Source of the DNA: Baffinella frigidus
Taxonomy: Eukaryota; Cryptophyceae; Cryptomonadales; Baffinellaceae
Direction: 5' to 3'
NCBI GenBank assembly: GCA_026770585.1
Contig: MU646846.1
Location: forward strand, 47,322-57,918
Length of the DNA stretch: 10,597 bases
Below the pieces are notes generated by a model. It was not told the origin of the DNA. It made no database searches and saw nothing but the letters and a program-made list of their open reading frames with translations. A program made the translations under genes and the position numbers. Below, in pieces: positions 1 to 8,100 of this stretch (position 1 is its first letter; each line of letters opens with the position of its first letter).

Positions 1-29
1 GGGGGGGGGGGGGGGGGGGGGGGGGGGGG
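1..29. repeat. Poly-G homopolymer at window edge
   Basis: Twenty-nine consecutive G residues directly abut the exon/intron border of gene B (donor at 32-33 on the minus strand). It is either a genuine G-run within the next intron or a low-quality contig end; the sequence alone does not decide. Confidence 0.9.
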
Positions 30-33
30 TGAC

Positions 34-90
34 TTGAGCGTTGAAGAAGAAGACGTCTGGCATGGGCATCGTTGCCTCCACCTCAGCTTG
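34..90 (-). CDS. Gene B exon: loop-A segment ending FNAQ
   Basis: Reads QAEVEATMPMPDVFFFNAQ, 19 codons, phase 0 at both ends. The acceptor is TTCGCAG (minus strand, bases 91-97) and the donor is GTCAC at 29-33. P-D-x-x-F-F-N-A is the expected pLGIC loop-A pattern (usually W-x-P-x-x-x-x-N-A). Joined to the preceding exon end (DAAE) it has exactly the same length as the gene A join LSPTQ-TKEFLETVRCPSIGVFNAQ, which supports both splice models. Confidence 0.68.
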
Positions 91-1928
91 CTGCGAACGG
101 ACACAGACTCCACCTCAAAACTATGTTTGCTGATTACCACCACCATACACAACCACCATGCCCACCAACACACACACCAACCTCCCCAACACAGAGACAC
201 CACCCTGCTCAGCTGCTTGATTTGCTGCCAGCAAAGCAACGAATACCGTCCCTCAAAAGTGATGGGAACATGTTTTGAATTGATGGGAACAGATTGTTGG
301 GACGAAGATGTCTTCCGAGGATGAGAAGATCATTTGAAGTGATGGGACGAAGCTTTGAGGTGCTGGAAAGATGAAATGATGGGAAGATGTTTTGAAGTAA
401 TGGGAAGATGATTTCTAAGCACTCCCTCCTTGGATGCCTCGATCGCAGGGAGAAAGAGAGCGTATCTCCGCGGCATTCAACATCCCAAATACCAATGCTA
501 CGAGCTCGTAGCTTCAGCGTTGAAATTACTGAGTTTGAACCATGGATATTTGGGATGCATCAATCGCCTCCGGGTTTCCCTCGCACAAGCACTCCCTGAT
601 TCTGTTGGTCTGGAGCTTATGGGAAGTAATGGGAAGATGATTTCATGCACACTCCTTCCTGGCCTCGATCGCAGGAAGAAAGCTCCAGGCCACCAGGAGG
701 AGGGAGTGCGCCCTCGCGTGCGAGGGAAACCAGGAGCCGATTGTTGGATCCCAAAGTCCATGGTAGAGTTGAAACTGAGTGCAAAGGTGAATTTAGCATC
801 TAGAGGCGCAGGGAGAAAGAGAGCTCACCTCCGCGGCATCCAGCTTCGTGATCTGGTCGTGCCCAGCCCGCCCGCGTCCTCCTCTTTGTCTGATGTTGTC
901 CAGGAGGGTGTGCCAGAAGGATCGCTGCTCCGCGGTCAGGAGAGCGTCATCGGGGTGCCACAGCATGAACAGCCGGACCCGCGCAGAGAAGGTGTCGTCG
1001 CGGATGTCGATGTCGCGCAGCTCGCCAAGTTGGCACACGATCGAGAGCCGCATCCGGCGCGTCTGCCCTTTGGTTATCTGCTCAGCCGGGGGCCCGCGGC
1101 TATCAGTCGTCGAGAGTAAGTGAGAGTTCTTTCGCGTGATCTCCTGCGCAGTTCCCGAGAGTGTGGGCCCGGGCAGGGGAACAGACCGCGGCGCGGTCGC
1201 CTTTGGCACCGCCCAGAAACCCCCATTCGTGGATTTGGTTGAGGAAGTGTACGCCCGGCGGGCCGAGCGGCTTCCCGTACTCCTCCTCCTCCTCCTGCGT
1301 CGCGCTTTCGCCACCTCCGTCGGTCTTCATTCTTCAGCAGGTGTTCCGCACCGCGTGCACCATTTCGTCCGAGGTTGTGGGATCCACCCCGAGCAGGCGG
1401 GTCCACCTCGCCCAGCTGTACAGTCCTGCCTTTAGAAACCGCCACCCGATCCGACCCCCTTACCCTGATCGACCCCCAAGTGACAAAGTTTGACTGCCCC
1501 CCAGCCTGGGGACGCAACCTGTAGCAGCTTTTACCGCATCCTTGCAAGAATCCGGGGATGAATTCTTTTTTTGATTCATTCGTATGACCCTACGGTAGGA
1601 GGCCCTAGGGACCATGGAGTTGCTGACGAGGAGATGTCCTTGGTTTGGCTGAAAATTACTACAGACCTGCAGGTTCGAAGAAAGTCCATAGGAAAATAAC
1701 CTAGATAACGTTCGAACGTGTATTCTTGGAAAGTCCGAGGAGAAACGCTTGTGGCTCGTGACCCAAGGGTCTAGAATTACACCCCCTGCGTGACCGCTCG
1801 TCATAGATCTTGCCTCGCTCCACCCGACCCTCCTCCCTAGTGTGCGAGCACTTCTCCGCACACGCGCGTCGGCGTTCCGCTGCCACGTCCGACAAAGGCG
1901 CTGTCGCAAGGACGGACTCGGCAGTCAT
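34..1928 (-). CDS. Gene B: pentameric ligand-gated ion channel paralog, 5' part (partial)
   Basis: Spliced minus-strand model: 1829-1928, 1464-1505, 1352-1425, 1187-1294, 829-1143, 34-90, continuing left out of the window; 696 bases, 232 codons, all joins in phase. The last four exons are well supported because their product matches gene A piece by piece: PLGPPG followed by HF; LSIVCQLGELRDIDI against LHCAVNLTELQNIDV; FSARVRLFMLWHPDD against FDVRMRLYLVWTPEDD; TMPMPDVFFFNAQ against TVRCPSIGVFNAQ. In pLGICs this is the N-terminal half of the extracellular ligand-binding beta-sandwich, displayed outside a membrane. The Cys/Pro loop and membrane helices would lie beyond base 1. Introns of 38, 43 and 57 bases are much shorter than the 738-base one. 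The first two exons are tentative. The ligand and ion selectivity cannot be read. Confidence 0.62.
91..828 (-). other. Gene B large intron (738 bases) rich in internal repeats
   Basis: Non-coding between the exons 829-1143 and 34-90. It holds a degenerate tandem repeat with core GATGGGAAGATGTTTTGAAG at about 260-412. A direct repeat of about 60 bases occurs at 399-459 and 628-690. A foldback has arms about 530-617 and 680-781. At 441-487 lies a copy of the exon-829 donor border (GAATGCCGCGGAG followed by a CTCTCTTTCTCCCTGCG tail). Bases 120-200 are a CAC/ACAC-rich stretch. No other exon was convincing. Confidence 0.6.
530..781. repeat. Foldback element in gene B intron
   Basis: Left arm 530-617 and right arm 680-781 are imperfect reverse complements. 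Shared landmarks are CCATGGA, TTTGGGAT, CAATCG, GGTTTCCCTCGCAC, GCACTCCCT and CTGGAGCTT. The loop of about 60 bases contains one of the intron's direct repeats. The structure could arise from an inverted duplication or a MITE-like insertion; no clear target-site duplication was found. Confidence 0.65.
829..1143 (-). CDS. Gene B exon: beta-1/beta-2 strands of the pLGIC extracellular domain
   Basis: 105 codons, phase 0 at both ends. The acceptor is CTGCGCAG and the donor is GCGGAG|GTGAGC, the most consensus donor in the window. Landmarks in order are QTRRMRLSIVCQLGELRDID, FSARVRLFMLWHPDD, then FWHTLLDNIRQRGG and a C-terminal DQITKLDAAE. The W-x-P-D-D turn corresponds to the W-x-D region of loop D in the family. 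In gene A the same stretch is split by an intron after LTELQ; here it is continuous (LGELRDIDI), which gives an intron-free reference for that join. Confidence 0.78.
1187..1294 (-). CDS. Gene B exon: acidic run and PLGPPG segment
   Basis: 36 codons beginning EEEEEYGKPLGPPGVHFLNQ and ending GGAKGDRAA. The acceptor is GACGCAG (1295-1301) and the donor GCCGCG|GTCTGT. It aligns with gene A EEGETPLGPPTPGHFMMDI, so the segment is conserved between paralogs despite low complexity around it. The following intron is only 43 bases (1144-1186). This part lies before the canonical beta-sandwich and its role is unknown. Confidence 0.62.
1352..1425 (-). CDS. Gene B N-terminal exon (tryptophan-rich)
   Basis: Reads LYSWARWTRLLGVDPTTSDE then MVHA: two leading bases plus 24 codons. 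Acceptor GGCAG at 1426-1430; donor GCG|GTGCGG; next intron 57 bases (1295-1351). Without that intron the frame stops at once (VRNTC then TGA), and an ATG lies two codons later at 1330. An alternative is therefore that this is the C-terminus of another gene and gene B starts at 1330. Confidence 0.45.
1464..1505 (-). CDS. Possible short gene B exon
   Basis: Between a CCCCAG acceptor (1506-1511) and a GTAAGG donor (1458-1463) the frame reads WGAVKLCHLGVDQ in phase with its neighbours. The following intron would be 38 bases (1426-1463), the same length as gene A intron 1. Support is only phase and splice signals; there is no paralog match. Confidence 0.35.
1506..1828 (-). other. Possible gene B intron 1 with CCTACGGTAGG palindrome
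   Basis: No convincing coding sequence. It contains the 11-base palindrome CCTACGGTAGG at 1589-1599, followed by GGCCCTAGGG, in an AT-richer context (a T-run at 1565-1571). The same palindrome recurs in gene A introns 2 and 3. Confidence 0.4.
1829..1928 (-). CDS. Probable first exon of gene B
   Basis: Starts with ATG at 1928 and reads MTAESVLATAPLSDVAAERR, then charged residues to HTREEG. It ends in phase 1 at G|GTCGGG (1823-1829), which matches the two leading bases of the next proposed exon. It lies 156 bases from the gene A start on the opposite strand. The start is chosen as the first ATG of the open frame; the donor is uncertain and GTCACG at 1785-1790 is an alternative. Confidence 0.42.
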
Positions 1929-2084
1929 TTGATTTGATCCACTTCGAGCAGGGTCGCGCCAGGGGTGGGGCTTGTCGAGCCCAGAGGCTGGGAGCTCGGT
2001 CGCGCCCAGAGGGTGGAATATCCTGGGCGGTTACGCCAGGGGATAGAAAACCACCCCGGTCGCGCCAAATAGTTTCAGACCGCG
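1929..2084. promoter_or_regulatory. Putative bidirectional promoter with three GGTCGCGCC boxes
   Basis: The segment lies between two divergent start codons (1928 minus, 2085 plus). It contains GGTCGCGCC three times in the same orientation, at 1952-1960, 1998-2006 and 2058-2066. The boxes sit in a degenerate unit that also includes CCAGGGG/CCCAGAGG-type sequence. No TATA box is evident. Shared regulation is inferred from geometry and the repeated motif; the true transcription starts are unknown. Confidence 0.45.
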
Positions 2085-2187
2085 ATGGTGTCCCTCGACG
2101 ATTTCGACGACCTCCTCAATTCTCCGCGGCTGGCAATGCCCCTCAACCTGCATTCCCCGCAAGGGTCGCCGCGGATGGTGGACGACG
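2085..2187 (+). CDS. Gene A exon 1 (start)
   Basis: Starts MVSLDDFDDLLNSPRLAMPL and ends MVDDG in phase 1. Intron 1 is 38 bases (2188-2225, GTTCTC to TCTCTCCAG). Reading through it instead gives a proline run and a stop at 2277-2279, so splicing is needed to enter the conserved frame. The acidic, Leu/Pro-rich N-terminus resembles no domain I recognise. Confidence 0.6.
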
Positions 2188-5100
2188 GTTCTCACATGGT
2201 GCCTCCGCCCCCACCTTCTCTCCAGGCTTGCACTGCACGCTCAACCCTTTCCCAGCGAACACGACACCATCCGGGCTAGCCATGGCTGAACTGACGGTGG
2301 GGGTCTGGCAGGAGGATGATCTGGGGTTGGGCGAAGATGTGCCGGTGGTGAGCCAAGCGAGCGAGCGAGGCTGGGGGGTCAGTGAACGCAACTACGAGGA
2401 AGGCGAGACGCCGCTGGGCCCGCCCACCCCAGGTACAACCAAGTGTAGTGTCTCCCGAGCCACCCCGAGCAACCCTTATTCATGCAAAAAGCTCACGCCA
2501 GCGAGGTACTTAGAGCCTACGGATTGCCTACGGTAGGAGCCCCCCTCCTACGACTTTTAAATACCTTTTTGTTTAAACGTCGTAGCAGGAGGGGGGGTTC
2601 ATACCGTAGGCTAAGGGGTCCGCTGGCGTTAGCTTTTCGCATTATTCGACAGCCCGAGGCACCTCGAGGCGGGAGTCGAACCCGGATCAACAGCTGGTTG
2701 TTGTGAGAGAACGCGAGACCCGTGTAGCCCAAAACCCCCCGCAGGGGGTCTTAGAACGTGGTCATGCTGGTCTTGTAACCAATAAATTCTCTCTCCCATG
2801 CCACTTCATGATGGACATTGCGAGATATCTAAGTAGCCAGGCTTAGCCTTCAGCCCTACACCCTAAGCCCTAAACCCCAAACCCCAAACTCCAAACCCCA
2901 AACCCTAACCCAGGGCACTTTATGATGGACATAGCAAGCTACGGGTACTTCGACGTGCCAGGCGAGGGAGAAACGGGGCTAGAGGGAGAAACGGGCGCGG
3001 GATCCTACATCAAGATGAACAAAACGAAGAGTAAGACGAAGCTGCATTGCGCGGTCAACCTCACTGAGCTCCAGGTCACCCTCTCTTGATCGTGCCCCTC
3101 TCGATCGTGCTGCCCTCTCTTGATGCCAGCCGAATCTCTTCTTCACTCTTGCAAGACCCCAGCCGCATCTCGTTTTCTCTCTCGTCGCCAGCCGTATCCT
3201 CTCTTGCCGCCAGCCGTATGCAATTTCATCGAATCCACGCTATTACGGTAGGTGTATCCCTTGAGTGGCGATTTGGTCATATTTGACCCCCGGCACGTCG
3301 TAGGCTCCTACATAGGACTGCGTAGGAGCGTGACGCTACTCGCCACTTGAGGGATACGTTGTGAACTAATGCATCTTGTTCGGTAGGCGTTTGCGTTCTC
3401 AAGAGGTACATCCACACAGCGGACTTCGACGGGGATTCGTGAATAACCCCCCTAGTGAATGATCCGCAGGCCCTACGGTAGGCAATGCCGTAGGGACATA
3501 GGGGGGTACCTACGGATAAGGTAACGGAAAGGTGGCCCGATTTGGGCCAAAAATCCTTCCGTAGCCCGGTGTGTGGCTTGTGCGGTAGGCGTCCACGTTT
3601 TGAGGTTCGGAAGGAGAGGTGGCCGAGGAGGGGAACCTCCCACGCGACACTCCACTGATGCTGGTTGCGTGGCGCTTGCAGAATGCCGATGTGCAAGGCG
3701 AGGGCTCATGTGTCTGTTGAGACGCCGAAGCTTGCGAGGGATGGCTGGGACACAGAGGCGGGGCTGATGGGGCATGGGTGATGGGTGGAGAAGAAGAAAG
3801 CAGAAGAGAAGAAGGGTGATGAGTGGGGCTGATGGGTTCTGACCGATGATGGCACCCCCCCCACCAGAACATCGACGTGCAAGGTGAGAGCTTCGACGTG
3901 CGCATGCGCCTCTACCTCGTCTGGACGCCGGAGGACGATCCAGGCCCCGGCAGAGATTTGTGGGAGCACTACCGCGATGCTGCTATCAAGGCGGGCCACT
4001 ACCTTCATCTCTCCCCCACTCAGGTCAGACTCCTTCTTCTCCCTCTTCTCCTTGTTCTTCGTCTTCTTCTTCTTCTTTCTCTTGTTCTTCTCCTTCTTCT
4101 TCTTCTTCTTCTTCTCCTTGTTTGGGGCACTACGTCCATCTCTCCCCCACTGAGGTGCGACTTCCTCCAACTCTCTCCGCCACTCAGTTGAGACTTCGTC
4201 TTCTCCTCCTCCTCCTCCTCCTCCTCCTCTTTTTTCTTCTTGTTTCTCTTCTTCCTCTGTTTCTTCTCCGTGTTCGGGGCACTACATCCACCTCTCACCC
4301 ACTGAGGTCAGACTCCATCCCCCTTTCCCCCACTGAGGTGCCGACTTCTTCTCCGTGTTGTTCTCCTTCTCCTCCTTATCCGTATCTTTCTCCGTTTTCT
4401 TCTTCCGCGTCTTCCTCTTATGTTTCTTTTTTTTCTTGCTCTCCCGAAACCCGAAACCCAAAACGCTCTCTTCTTGTTCTTCTTCTTTTTCCTTTTGTTC
4501 TTTTTATTCGGCTGATGCTCCTCTCCTTCTCCTCCTGTCTCTTCTTCTTGTGTTTCTTCCTCAGGCCAGGGCTCCTGACATGGCAAGCAGTCCCCCAGAA
4601 GTGCGCGCGGAATGGCTCATGCCGCCTCTGCCTCTGCATCCTCTCTCTCTCGCTCTCTCTCTCTCTCTGAGCATCCTCAGAGCGGGTGTGTGTGCGGTGG
4701 CAGACAGCAGAGTTTCTGGAGACGGTGAGCGGGTGTGTGTGTGTTTGGTGGCAGACAGATCATGTGACAGCAGACAGCAGACTTTTTCTCAACTGAGCGG
4801 GTGTGGTGAGTGGTGGCAGACAACAGAGTTTCTGGAGACGGTGAGCGAGTGTGTGTGTGTGGTGTGTGTGCTGGAAGACTGAGCGAGGGGGTGTGGTGGG
4901 TGGTGGCAGACAGCAGAGTTTCTGGAGACGGTGAGCGAGTGTGTGTGTGTGGTGTGTGCTGGAAGACTGAGGGGGTGTGGTGTGGGTGGTGGCAGACAAA
5001 AGAGTTTCTGGAGACGGTGAGATGCCCATCGATTGGGGTCTTCAACGCCCAGAGTCAGGTTCTGAAAACACCCCCCCTCAAGCCCCCCCCCCCCGTGGGT

Positions 5101-8100
5101 ATCTAGGATCCGTGTAGCGTTCACACACCCCTGTCCCCCGGTCTTCAACGCCCAGAGTCAGGTTCTTCAACCCTCCCCCCTCCTCCCCTCCCCTCCTCGC
5201 ATCCCTCCTCCCCTCCCCTTCCTTCCGCTCCCCTACACGCCTCTGCCGAGCAGGTTGTTCCCGCCTGAGATCAGCAGGGTTGTTCCCGGGGGTTGTTCTG
5301 CCCGAGGCCATATATTTATGTCTCTCTCTCGCGCTAGCTCTTCTGGAGGGTTGTTCTGCCGGAGGCCTTCGCCAGGCAGAGCAAGGTCCTGTGTCCAACG
5401 CATCTGCCTTCTGCAAGGATTGGTCGATGAGCCATCAAGTGTGTGCACGCAGCGTATCTATGAAGCAGTGTTCTTCATGTACATGAAGCGTATGCACGAA
5501 GCGTATCCATGAAGCGTGGGCACGAAGCGTGAGACCGAAGCATGCCACTCGAGTCTGGAAGAGGGAGTATTTTTAATGGGGTGTTCTTAAAATTTGTACC
5601 AGTCACGGGCGGGTTTGGTCACGTAGCTAACAGAATTCTGTTAGCTACGTGGCCAAACGCAACTATTTGTGTTCAAATTCTACACACCCCTTCAAAATTA
5701 CTACACATCCCTGCACTTGTAAAGGACCCCCTGTTTGAAAATAGTCACGTTTCTAGCTTCGAGTGGTGTGCACGAGAGTGACGTGGCCGTTTGAGACTTC
5801 CCGCTTTGGACACCCTCCGCAGACAGGATCCAAAGAAGCTGCCGAGACGAGGTGCATGACGCGTGGTCATGAAGCGCGAGCACGATGCTGAGATGGTGGG
5901 CGCGTGGCAGGAGAAGACAGACAGCCAGCCGTCGGTGAGGGTCTACGGCGGGAATGGCGGCGCGGTCATGTGGAATCTCGGTTACAAGGTCACTTCACCC
6001 CACCCCTCTGCTTCTGCACCAGGGCTGTAGCTGAACCGGGGAGATTTCGTAGCAGGACCAGCTCTGTGTAGGCAAGAGGCACGGTCAGGCGGTCATATGA
6101 GACTTGGGCTGCAAGGTCACTCACCGCCCCACCACTCACCACTCGAGGCTGGAAGAAGGAATATTTTGAAATCAGGGGGGGGGTCGCGTTGCGCACGCTT
6201 AAGCGTCCAGGTTGCAACGTGACCAATTTCAGCACACGACTGAGCAACGTGACCAATTTCAGCACACGACTAGCTCGTGACGCTACAGCAAATTTGTAAA
6301 TATTTACACAAACGTAGACATTTACAAATAGTACCTTTTCTGGCCTCGAGTGGCTTGCCTCACCAGAGTTCCTGCGACGAAATCTCCCCGGTTCAGTTAT
6401 CGTCCTGGTGCAAAAGAAGTGGGGGCAAGTGAAGGGTGGTAGTGGGGTGAAGTGAATCAGTTGCAGTGTCCGCCTACGGTGGGAGCTCGCCAACCCTAAA
6501 AGATCTAACGGACCAGAGAAACCCATCTCTGAAGAGTGGTAGTGAACGGGGGGCTGTGTGGTACGTGTGGGTTGGGTGCTTGCACAACCTCAAGGACCTC
6601 ACGGAAGAGTGGTGCGGGGGGCTCGCAGGTGACCAGTGAAGGATGGCAGTGCGGAAAGTGAAGCGTGGCACAGTGCGGTGGAGTGAAGCGTGGTAGTGGG
6701 GTGAAGCGTTGTACATGAAGCGAAGGGTGGTGGCATGGGCTCTCTGGCCAAGTGCAATTGCACTTGAAGCAGAGGGGTGGGGTGAAGTGACACTTGACCA
6801 GAGGGAGAAGTGACGGGGGGTGGGGGGGGATGGCAGGTGACGTGTCACCAGTGAAGAGTGGTAGTGCGGTCAAGTGAAGGGTGGTGGCAAAACCTAAAGG
6901 ACCGAAAGGACAAGAGGAAGCAATCTCTGAAGAGTGGTACGGGGGGGCGCTCGGCAGGTGACGTGCCACCAACACTTCGACCTCCGCAACTTCCCCTTCG
7001 ATCGCCAGGTCCTCCCCCCCCTCCTGACAACAGCAAACAGACAACGCCAAACACCAAGTGCCTGTGTTGCCTTCTGCGTTGCCTTCTCGGCGACACCGCC
7101 AAAGACAAACCCGTCTCCTCTCCTTCCCCCCCCTCCAGTGCTGTCCCGTGCAACCTGCACCCCTCCCGCAATGTGGGTCGCCAGGTCCTTCCCCGACTCC
7201 CTCAGGTGCACTGCGCCCCCCCCCCCTTCCCCTCTCCCCTTCAGTGCTGTCTTGCGCCTCCCCTCCAGTTCCGTCCTTGACTCTCCCCCCTTCCCGTGTA
7301 CCCTGCACCCCTCCTCCCTCCAGTGCCGTACCGTGCGCCACCCCTCAACTGCCGTGCGCCCCTCCCTCCTTGAGAGGTGTGCGTCCCCCCCGCGGTGCGG
7401 TGCACACCCAGCGCTCCTCTTCCTCTCCCCCCTCCCGTGCCGTGCCGTGTGCCCCTCCCTCCTCCCTCCTCCAGTGCACCCTGGGCCTCCCCCCCTTCCC
7501 TGCCGTCCTTCCCCTCCCTGATTAGAGAGGTGTTGCACACTGTGTGAGTGATTGATTGAGTGAGTGAGTGGGTTTAGGGTTGCTCCTCCCACCAACATCT
7601 CGCTCTCTCGCGCACGAGCAATGGCGCCACGGATTGACCGAGGTGCTGAACACTGTGTCGCGTCAGTGAGTGGGTGGGAGGGAGCGCTCTGTCAGTGAGT
7701 GTGAGAGAGAGAGCGAACGAGCGAGCGAGAGTGAGAGAGTGGGCGGAAGGAGCTCTGCTCCTCCCTCCAAATCACTCACTCAGTCTCAGTGAACCACAAA
7801 CCATAAACCATAAACCATAAACCCTAAAGAAATGATTTCGACTTTTCCGACTCTCTCTCTTTCTCTGTCTGCCTGTCTGCCTGTCTCTGTCTCACTCTCC
7901 CACTCGATTCCTCTCTCTCGCGCAGGAGCTGGCGATGGAGTTACGAATCGACGATCTCAGAATCTGGAACGACTTTGACTTCTCCGTCTGCTCTGTCCAG
8001 TTCCACCGAAACGCCCTCGCTCTCCCAGAATGGTATCTTCCTTTCCCCTTTCACTTTCCGCGACTCTCACTTCCCCGCACGTGCGAGGGAGCCCTCCCTG

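Larger units (their letters stand above)
2433..2913 (+). other. Gene A intron 2 (481 bases)
   Basis: It runs from CAG|GTACAA to CTAACCCAG|GG, phase 1. From left to right it holds a 162-base foldback, a tRNA-like fragment, a copy of the exon 3 start (2801-2828), and a telomere-like tract that itself supplies the acceptor CAG. Confidence 0.65.
3075..3867 (+). other. Gene A intron 3 (793 bases)
   Basis: It lies between LTELQ and NIDV. Gene B has no intron at this point. It contains a CTCTCTTGATCG/CCAGCCG-type repeat (3080-3220), two inverted-repeat elements, a direct repeat CGGTAGGCG...TTGAG (3380-3405 and 3580-3606), and a degenerate copy of the exon 4 start at 3678-3712. GATGGG/GAAGAA repeats fill 3760-3850. 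Confidence 0.65.
5059..5910 (+). other. Gene A intron 5 (852 bases)
   Basis: It contains a copy of the exon 5 end and donor (GTCTTCAACGCCCAGAGTCA then GGTTCTTC, 5140-5168), C/T-rich DNA (5170-5230), and GGGTTGTTCTGCC repeats at 5290 and 5348. A 13-base tandem array (5482-5546) and an inverted-repeat element with a 46-base palindrome follow, with a second 13-base array before exon 6. Confidence 0.65.
5989..6957 (+). other. Gene A intron 6 (969 bases)
   Basis: It begins with a foldback whose left arm starts at the donor, enclosing a copy of the exon 6 end/donor (6083-6130) and inverted-repeat element copy 2. From 6459 it is filled with dispersed GAAGCGTGGTAGTGGGGTGA units, a three-fold repeat of CAACCTCAAGGACC...GAAGAGTGG (6487, 6577 and 6885), and copies of the exon 7 acceptor at about 6617-6635 and 6830-6852. 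Confidence 0.7.

Noticed and set aside
1103-1330. Gene B start at the ATG at 1330 instead of 1928
   Set aside because: Possible, and noted as an alternative. It was not preferred because the upstream frame LYSWARWTRLLGVDP looks coding and joins in phase through a 57-base intron.
1074-1547. Continuous minus-strand frame across the gene B exons
   Set aside because: It reads Arg/Gly-rich sequence unlike gene A; the conserved residues lie in the spliced frames instead.
1934-2536. Continuous plus-strand frame starting before gene A
   Set aside because: Its part from 2226 to 2432 is exon 2, but upstream it reads the repeated GGTCGCGCC promoter DNA and downstream it enters intron 2.
2660-2731. Intact tRNA gene
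   Set aside because: No acceptor stem or regular anticodon arm could be paired.
4565-4600. Possible 36-base cassette exon (ARAPDMASSPPE) in intron 4, with a good CTCAG acceptor
   Set aside because: Phase-compatible, but gene B aligns without it (LDAAE-QAEV against LSPTQ-TKEF, equal length). It was left out of the model.
3960-4670. Long serine/leucine-rich open frame
   Set aside because: Low-complexity CTT/CTC translation; only bases up to 4023, in another frame, are real exon.
4696-4987. CRISPR-like array
   Set aside because: Repeats are long, degenerate and head-to-tail with no unique spacers, in a eukaryotic intron.
6505-7598. Long minus-strand open frames rich in Gly, Arg, His and Pro
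   Set aside because: Antisense of a G- and C-rich repeat region and of exon 7; no domain-like pattern.
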